A stretch of DNA of 64,000 nucleotides. Source: Cupriavidus necator (GTDB taxonomy: Bacteria; Pseudomonadota; Gammaproteobacteria; Burkholderiales; Burkholderiaceae). The notes beneath the pieces are model-generated. The model saw nothing but the letters and a program-made list of their open reading frames with translations, was not told the origin of the DNA and did not search any database. Positions 58,724 to 64,000 of this stretch are shown here, one piece after another. Positions within the stretch are counted from its first letter, which is position 1. Each line of letters opens with the position of its first letter. The stretch covers positions 2,356,001 through 2,420,000 of the forward strand of contig CP074381.1 of the NCBI GenBank assembly GCA_022041995.1. The letters run 5' to 3'. Both the position numbers and the translations under genes were made by a program.

Positions 58724-59458
58724 TCAGGGCGCGACCGTGACCGATACCGAGGCGCTGGCCCCGGTGACTTCGATGACTTCGGTAACTTCGGTAACTTCGG
58801 CCACCGCGGTAAACATGGGCCGCTGCTCCAGCGCCTCGCGCACGGGCGCAAACGAACGGCGGTGGTGCGGCGTGGCGCCGAACTCAGCCAGCGCAGCCAG
58901 ATGCTGCGGCGTGCCATAGCCGACGTGCGAATCGAAGCCGTACTGCGGATAGCGCTCGTGCAGCACCTTCAGCTCGCGGTCGCGCGCCACCTTGGCCAGG
59001 ATCGACGCCGCCGAAATCGCCTTGACCAGCGCATCGCCCTTGACGATGGCTTCCACCGGGAATGCCACCTGCGGGCAGCGGTTGCCGTCGACCTGCACCA
59101 GGTCCGGCACGATGCCGCTGGCGGCCAGCCCCTGCACGGCACGCTGCATCGCCAGCATGCTGGCGTGCAGGATGTTGATCGTATCGATTTCCTCGACCGT
59201 GGCAAAGGCGATATGCCAGCCCAGCGCGCGTTCGCAGATCTTTTCGTAGAGCTGCTCGCGCTTGGCGGCAGTCAGGATCTTGGAATCGGCCAACCCGCGA
59301 ATCGGACGCTTCGGGTCCAGTATCACCGCGGCGGCATAGACCGGGCCGGCCAGCGGGCCGCGGCCCGCTTCGTCAACGCCGCACAGGCGCTGCACGGCGG
59401 CAGCGGCTGGGGCGAGATCGAGGCCCATCTGGGGAGAAGCGGCATTGCGGCGCGCCAT
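58724..59458 (-). CDS. rnhB: ribonuclease HII
   Basis: A 244-residue nuclease that removes ribonucleotides from DNA. The catalytic DEAG motif is in [24 protein letters not shown] (about residue 27); later acidic residues are in QVDGNRCPQ and the [17 protein letters not shown] region. The start overlaps the lpxB stop (TGATG). The C-terminus carries an unusual tail of EVT repeats ([13 protein letters not shown]) encoded by a 9-base tandem repeat. Confidence 0.95.
   Translation of the reverse strand: MARRNAASPQMGLDLAPAAAAVQRLCGVDEAGRGPLAGPVYAAAVILDPKRPIRGLADSKILTAAKREQLYEKICERALGWHIAFATVEEIDTINILHASMLAMQRAVQGLAASGIVPDLVQVDGNRCPQVAFPVEAIVKGDALVKAISAASILAKVARDRELKVLHERYPQYGFDSHVGYGTPQHLAALAEFGATPHHRRSFAPVREALEQRPMFTAVAEVTEVTEVIEVTGASASVSVTVAP
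58764..58799. repeat. rnhB: four tandem 9-base units in the rnhB 3' end
   Basis: Units GTGACTTCG, ATGACTTCG, GTAACTTCG and GTAACTTCG follow one another without spacing. On the coding strand each unit encodes a Glu-Val-Thr/Ile triplet, so copy-number change would keep the frame. Confidence 0.85.
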
Positions 59459-60665
59459 CAGACGGTCCCCCGGCTGTGCATCAGGTCCACCACCACATCG
59501 GCGGCCAGTTGCGCGGTATTGCACTTCAGCGTCTCGTGCATGCGGGTGAAATGCTCGTAGAGGAAGGCGGTGTTGCCCTCGTCGTTGAGCTGCAGCAGCG
59601 TTTCGCGGGCCAGCGCCTCGGGCGTGGCATCGTCCTGCAGCAGTTCCGGCACGACGAAGCGCCCTGAAAGGATATTAGGCAATCCCACGTACGGCAGGTA
59701 ACCCTGCCGCTTCATGATCTGCGCGGTCAGCCAGGGCACCTTGTAGGAGATCACCATGGGCTTCTTGTACAGCGCCGCTTCCAGCGTAGCGGTGCCGCTG
59801 GCCAGCAGCACCACGTCGGCCGCTTCCATCGCCTGGTGCGACTTGCCGTCGACGATGGTCAGGCGCAGTTCGGGATACTGCGCATGCAGCGCTTCGATAA
59901 TGGTGCGCAGCGGCGCGCTCGCCGTCGGCAGCACGAACGCCAGGTTCGGGTCCATGCGCTGCATTTGCGCCATCGCCGCAAAGAAGGTGGCGCCAAGGTT
60001 GCGCACCTCGGACTGGCGGCTGCCCGGCAGCACCGCCACCACCCGGTGCCCGGCGGGCAGGCCGAGCTCGGCGCGCGCACCGGCGACGTCAGGCACCATC
60101 GGAATCACATCGGCCAGCGGATGGCCCACGTAGGTCGCGGGAATGCCGGCCTTGGCGTAGATCTCCGGCTCGAACGGGAACAGGCACAGGATGTGGTCCA
60201 CCGCGCGCGCGATGGTGCGAATGCGCCCGCCGCGCCAGGCCCAGATCGACGGGCTGACAAAATGCACCACCGGGATGCCGGCACGGCGCAGCGGCACTTC
60301 CAGGCCGAAATTGAAGTCCGGGGCGTCAACCCGATAAAGCACTGCGGCGGATTGGCCAGCAGCCAGTCGCGCACCGCGCGCCGCGTGGCCAGGATCTCGC
60401 GCAGCGAGCCCAGGACCTCGACATAGCCGTTGACCGACAGTGTTTCCATCGGCCAGCGCGAGTTGAAGCCCTGCGCCATCATGCGCTTGCCGCCGATGCC
60501 GGCGTACTCGACCGTATCGCCCAGGCGGGACTGCAGCCCGCCCATCATCAACGATGCCAGCAGGTCGCCCGAGGCCTCGCCGGCCACCATGGCGATGGTG
60601 CCGCGCTTGTCCGCGGCGCTACCGTTGCCCGTGGGCAAGCCACCCCGAATTGCGGCGTCGACCAT
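59458..60665 (-). CDS. lpxB: lipid-A-disaccharide synthase (one-base frameshift in sequence)
   Basis: A glycosyltransferase of about 402 residues when repaired, joining UDP-2,3-diacylglucosamine and lipid X. The N-terminal part is [20 protein letters not shown] and the C-terminal part includes [23 protein letters not shown] and [13 protein letters not shown]. The two parts lie in different frames: one G is missing in the run at 60330-60332, and adding it gives [16 protein letters not shown]. Since lpxB is normally essential, a consensus error is more likely than a mutation. It lies 12 bases after lpxA and overlaps rnhB. Confidence 0.93.
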
Positions 60666-60677
60666 TGCGGCCCGGTC

Positions 60678-61481
60678 TCAGCGTACGATGCCGCGCTGGG
60701 TGGCGGCAAGGAAGTCGACAAACGCTTGCAGCGGCGCCGCCGTGCCTGCATCAGCCTGGCCCAGCAAGGCCGCGATCTCGTTGCGCGCCTCGTCGAAGCT
60801 GAGGTCGGACTTGTAAAGCAGCTTGTAGGCCTGGCGCAGCGCGGCGATCTGGCCCGCGTCGAAGCCGCGGCGGCGCAGCCCCTCGACATTGACGCCGTGC
60901 GGCGTGGCCTTGTTGCCACTCTTGTCGCTGGCGGCGATCACGAACGGCGGCACGTCCTGCACCAGCGCCGAGGCGCCGCCCAGCATCGCATGGGCGCCGA
61001 TGCGCACGTACTGGTGCACGCCGCTCATGCCGCCCAGGATCGCCCAGTCGCCCACTTCCACATGGCCGGCAATCTGCGCGTTGCTGGAAAACACAGTGTG
61101 GTTGCCGACCGTGCAGTCATGCGCGATATGCACGTAGGCCATGATCCAGTTGTCGTTGCCGAGGCTGGTCAGGCCGCGGTCCTGTACCGTGCCGGTGTGG
61201 ATCGTGGTGAATTCGCGAATGGTGTTGCGGTCGCCGATCTCGAGCCGGGTCGGCTCGTTGCGGTACTTCATGTCCTGTGGCACGCCGCCGACCGATGCGT
61301 AAGGGCCGATCGTGTTGCCCGCGCCGATCGTGGTGTAACCCTCGACCGTCGTATGCGAGCCGACCCGGGTGCCGCTGCCGATCCGCACGTTGGGGCCGAC
61401 GATGGAGAATGGGCCGACGGTCACGTCGGATGCCAGCTCTGCTTTCGGGTCGACCAGCGCGGTGGGGTGGATTTGCGTCAT
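60678..61481 (-). CDS. lpxA: UDP-N-acetylglucosamine acyltransferase
   Basis: A 267-residue left-handed beta-helix enzyme, first step of lipid A synthesis. Hexapeptide repeats run from [13 protein letters not shown] to about residue 190, the catalytic histidine is in [15 protein letters not shown], and [14 protein letters not shown] is another signature. The C-terminal helical part has [18 protein letters not shown]. The start at 61481 ([10 protein letters not shown]) is standard. It lies between fabZ and lpxB, as in most proteobacteria. Confidence 0.97.
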   Translation of the reverse strand: MTQIHPTALVDPKAELASDVTVGPFSIVGPNVRIGSGTRVGSHTTVEGYTTIGAGNTIGPYASVGGVPQDMKYRNEPTRLEIGDRNTIREFTTIHTGTVQDRGLTSLGNDNWIMAYVHIAHDCTVGNHTVFSSNAQIAGHVEVGDWAILGGMSGVHQYVRIGAHAMLGGASALVQDVPPFVIAASDKSGNKATPHGVNVEGLRRRGFDAGQIAALRQAYKLLYKSDLSFDEARNEIAALLGQADAGTAAPLQAFVDFLAATQRGIVR

Positions 61482-61614
61482 ACGTCCTGTCCTGTGGTGT
61501 GTCTGGTGAAGGATGGGCCAATGCGCGGGGCAAAGGTTCCCGTCCGGGCCGCTTGCCCCGTTGCATGGGGGCACGGCAGTCAGCCGGCGGCGGTGCCGCC
61601 GGCCGCGGGCGGCC

Positions 61615-62064
61615 TCACTCTGCCTGCTTCACGGTGCACATCAGCTCTGCCTCGCAGGCGACCTTGTCGTCCACCGTGGCGAATGCCTTGAACTTCCAGA
61701 TGCCGCGGATATAGCGTTCGACCGTCACGTTCATGTGCAGCTGGTCACCCGGGTACACCACCTGTTTGAAGCGGGCCCCGTCGATGCCGACAAAGTAGTA
61801 CAGCGCGTTTTCCTTGCGTTCCATGTCGGCGCCGAAGGTCAGCAGGCCGGCCGACTGCGCCAGCGCTTCCAGGATCATCACGCCAGGCATCACCGGATGG
61901 CCCGGGAAGTGGCCCTGGAAGAACGGCTCGTTCATGGTGACGTTCTTCAGCGTCTTGATGCGCTTCTGCGGATCGAACTCCAGCACGCGGTCGACCAGCA
62001 GCATCGGATATCGATGCGGCAGCAGCTTGAGGATCTTGCGAATGTCGATGTCGGCTGCGGTCAT
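61615..62064 (-). CDS. fabZ: 3-hydroxyacyl-ACP dehydratase
   Basis: A 149-residue hot-dog-fold dehydratase of fatty acid elongation. [17 protein letters not shown] and [26 protein letters not shown] contain the catalytic histidine and the glutamate. The start at 62064 (MTAADIDI) follows shortly after the true lpxD stop. Intact and of standard length. Confidence 0.96.
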   Translation of the reverse strand: MTAADIDIRKILKLLPHRYPMLLVDRVLEFDPQKRIKTLKNVTMNEPFFQGHFPGHPVMPGVMILEALAQSAGLLTFGADMERKENALYYFVGIDGARFKQVVYPGDQLHMNVTVERYIRGIWKFKAFATVDDKVACEAELMCTVKQAE

Positions 62065-62075
62065 GATGATTTCTC

Positions 62076-63166
62076 TTAGTCTTGTGAGGGTTGGGACCCG
62101 GCGGCCTGGCCGCGCAGGCGGCGTTCCAGCGCCACCACCCGTTCGCGCAGCCTGGTCAGGCCGCGCACGATGGCTGCATTGCGTTCCCACTCGCCGTGCG
62201 GCAGGAACGGGAAGACGCTGGTGAAATGCCCCCGGGCTTGGTAATGGATTTGGTGATCGAGGTGCCGCCCGACACGGTGGTGCGGTCGGCAATATTCAGG
62301 TGGCCGGAAAAATTGGCCGCCCCGCCGATCACGCAGAAGCGCCCGATGTGCGTGCTGCCCGATACCGCGGCGCAGCCTGCAATGACCGTATGGGCTCCGA
62401 CACGCACGTTATGCGCGATCTGGACCTGGTTGTCGATCTTGCAGCCGTCTTCGATCACGGTGTCGGCCATGGCGCCGCGGTCGATTGCCGTATTGGCGCC
62501 GACCTCCACGTCATTGCCCAGCACCGCGCGTCCCGTTTGCGGGATCTTTACGTATTCCACGCCGGTTGCGCTGATGTCCGGGGCAAAGCCGAAGCCGTCC
62601 GCGCCGATCACCACGCCGCTGTGCAGAATGGCGCGGGCGCCGACCACGCAATGGTGGTAGACCGTAACATTGGCATAGAGCAGCGAATCGTCGCGGATCT
62701 CTGCCTGCGCGCCGACATAGCCGTTGGCCAGGATGCGCACGCGCTCGCCCAGGCGCGCGCCGCGCTCGATGACCACGTTGGGGCCGATGTAGCACGAAGC
62801 CGGCACCACCGCATCAGGCGCCACGGTCGCGCGCGGATCAATGCCGGTGCGGGTATCGGTATTGGCCGCGCTGTCGAAACGCTGCGCCACGCGGGCAAAG
62901 CAGACATAGGGATTGCGCGCCACCAGCCAGTTGCGGCCGTCCGCCCTGCCCTCGGCGCGAACGCGCTCGAGGTCGGCTGCCGAGACAATCACGGCGCCGG
63001 CCTGCGAATCCAGCGCCTGCTGCAGGTAGAGCGGATTGGACAGGAACGAGAGCTCGCCCGGTCCGGCCTGGTCCAGGGGAGCCAGGCCGACGATCGCCAG
63101 GTCGGGGTCACCCACAACCTGCGCGCCGTTCTCGGTGGCGAGCTGACCCAGTGTGGGTGTCTGCAT
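62076..63166 (-). CDS. lpxD: UDP-3-O-(3-hydroxymyristoyl)glucosamine N-acyltransferase (one-base frameshift)
   Basis: A beta-helix acyltransferase of about 363 residues when repaired, third step of lipid A synthesis. The N-terminal LpxD domain includes [15 protein letters not shown]; hexapeptide repeats follow; and the catalytic histidine is in [17 protein letters not shown]. After SITKPGG the sequenced frame shifts because one C is missing in 62229-62233. Adding it restores [18 protein letters not shown] and a coiled C-terminal helix, ending at 62076. It lies between skp and fabZ. Confidence 0.93.
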
Positions 63167-63219
63167 GGCGGTACTTCCTAAAAAAACGAAAGACGAAAGA
63201 ACGTGAGAACCGGTGCGGC

Positions 63220-63750
63220 TTAGCGGGCGCCGGCGTTCAGCGCCTTCATCACGTCGTCGGTGATGTCGATGCGCGGATTCACGTACACCGCTTCCTGCAC
63301 GATCAGGTCGTACTTGCGCTGCTCGGCCAGCTGGCGGATCACGCGGTTGGCGCGCTCCAGCACCTGTGCCAGTTCTTCATTGCGGCGCTGGTTCAGGTCC
63401 TCGCGGAACTCGCGCTGCTTGCGCTGGAACTCGCGGTCCATGTCAGCCACTTCGCGCTGGCGGCGCTGGCGGTCGGAGTCGGCCAGTACCGCCGTGTCCT
63501 TGTCGAGCTTGTCGGCCATGCCCTTGATCTTCTGGGCCATGTCCTGCAGCTCGCGGTCGCGCTTGGAGAATTCCTGCTCCAGCTTGACCTGGGCAGCCTT
63601 GGCCGGCTGCGAGTCACGCAGGATGCGTTCGGAGTTCACGGCGGCAATGCGCGTCGCCTCCTGGGCCGAGGCCGGCACCGCGGCGCAGATGGCAGCCGTG
63701 GCGAGCGCGGCGGCGCCCAGGGATTTGACCAGTTTGGATGTTGTAGTCAT
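63220..63750 (-). CDS. skp: periplasmic chaperone Skp/OmpH
   Basis: A 176-residue periplasmic chaperone for outer-membrane proteins. A signal peptide ends PASA, then TRIAAVNSERILRDSQPAKAAQ starts the mature part. Long charged coiled-coil arms follow (REVADMDREFQRKQREFRED), and the C-terminus folds back with IDITDDVMKALNAG. It is between bamA and lpxD in the conserved envelope cluster. Confidence 0.95.
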   Translation of the reverse strand: MTTTSKLVKSLGAAALATAAICAAVPASAQEATRIAAVNSERILRDSQPAKAAQVKLEQEFSKRDRELQDMAQKIKGMADKLDKDTAVLADSDRQRRQREVADMDREFQRKQREFREDLNQRRNEELAQVLERANRVIRQLAEQRKYDLIVQEAVYVNPRIDITDDVMKALNAGAR

Positions 63751-63773
63751 ATAAAACAGATCCTTTATCAGAA

Positions 63774-64000
63774 TCAGAATGCCGTGCCGATCTGGAACTG
63801 GAAGCGCTGGACCTTGTCATTGGTGTCGCGATTGAGCGGGAAGCCCATGCTGATCTTCAGCGGACCAATCGGCGACAACCACGACATGCCAAAGCCAGTC
63901 GAGTACTTCAGCTCGCTGAAGCTCAGCGGCTGACCTTCCTGGTAGACATTACCGAAGTCAAAGAACGTGAACAGGCGCAGCGTGCGGTCCACGCCCGAGC
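63774..64000 (-). CDS. bamA: outer-membrane assembly factor BamA (C-terminal end only)
   Basis: The last ~75 codons of bamA are in the window; the rest lies beyond the right edge. The sequence RLFTFFDFGNVYQ, LKYSTGFGMSWLSPIGPLKIS and the terminal RFQFQIGTAF are the last beta-strands of the BamA barrel, including the conserved closing strand with final phenylalanine. It precedes skp in the same direction. Confidence 0.93.
   Translation of the reverse strand, partial: SGVDRTLRLFTFFDFGNVYQEGQPLSFSELKYSTGFGMSWLSPIGPLKISMGFPLNRDTNDKVQRFQFQIGTAF

Overview
The window is high-GC DNA from a betaproteobacterium of the Burkholderiaceae, most likely Cupriavidus or a close relative. The basis is the housekeeping block on the right (guaB-guaA, rnfH/ratA divergent from smpB, ppsA divergent from ppsR, and bamA-skp-lpxD-fabZ-lpxA-lpxB-rnhB) together with the many porins, GntR regulators and aromatic-catabolic operons on the left. 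The genus is an inference from gene order and protein character, not from a database search.

Layout. Positions 0.3-9.8 kb hold mixed accessory genes: an FtrA/GlxA-type regulator, a DUF3088 protein, a thioredoxin reductase, and a sulfur-amino-acid operon (cystathionine beta-lyase-like enzyme, cystine-type ABC importer, D-cysteine desulfhydrase). An orphan TRAP binding protein follows. Positions 9.9-13.7 kb (minus) hold a complete gentisate route: 3-hydroxybenzoate 6-hydroxylase, gentisate 1,2-dioxygenase, maleylpyruvate isomerase and fumarylpyruvate hydrolase. A recombination scar at 13.8-14.6 kb contains pieces of an ABC permease, a porin and a GntR regulator. Positions 14.6-26.5 kb (minus) form a long catabolic operon: porin, SnoaL-like protein, Rieske oxygenase, FAD dehydrogenase, two MFS carriers, a muconate-cycloisomerase-like enolase-superfamily enzyme and a GntR regulator. 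Four paralogous multi-spanning membrane proteins lie within it, three of them paired with a tiny two-helix protein. An ISL3-type transposase lies at 27.1-28.4 kb. Positions 28.5-36.2 kb (minus) and 36.4-44.1 kb (plus) are divergent operons for an aromatic meta-cleavage route: Rieske oxygenase and its reductase, a two-component flavin monooxygenase, a LigB-type extradiol dioxygenase, a LigJ-type hydratase, three tandem LigK/RraA-family proteins, dienelactone hydrolase, amidohydrolases, an alcohol dehydrogenase and a porin. A third GntR regulator closes the block at 44.2-44.9 kb.

The accessory region abuts the 3' end of guaA, where a decayed tyrosine-integrase gene remains. This suggests that the left 45 kb, or part of it, is an old genomic island. 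From 45.5 kb rightward the genes are ordinary core genes for GMP synthesis, trans-translation, phosphoenolpyruvate synthesis, lipid A synthesis and outer-membrane assembly.

Two points matter for any reader. First, nine genes, including essential lpxB and lpxD, each lack exactly one base, and adding it restores a full-length protein. These look like consensus-sequence errors rather than real pseudogenes, and I annotate them at their restored extents. Second, the catabolic operon heads share an AT-rich motif (ATATTATTCAATT in two of them, shorter or rearranged versions in two others). It is a candidate operator for the three sister GntR regulators.
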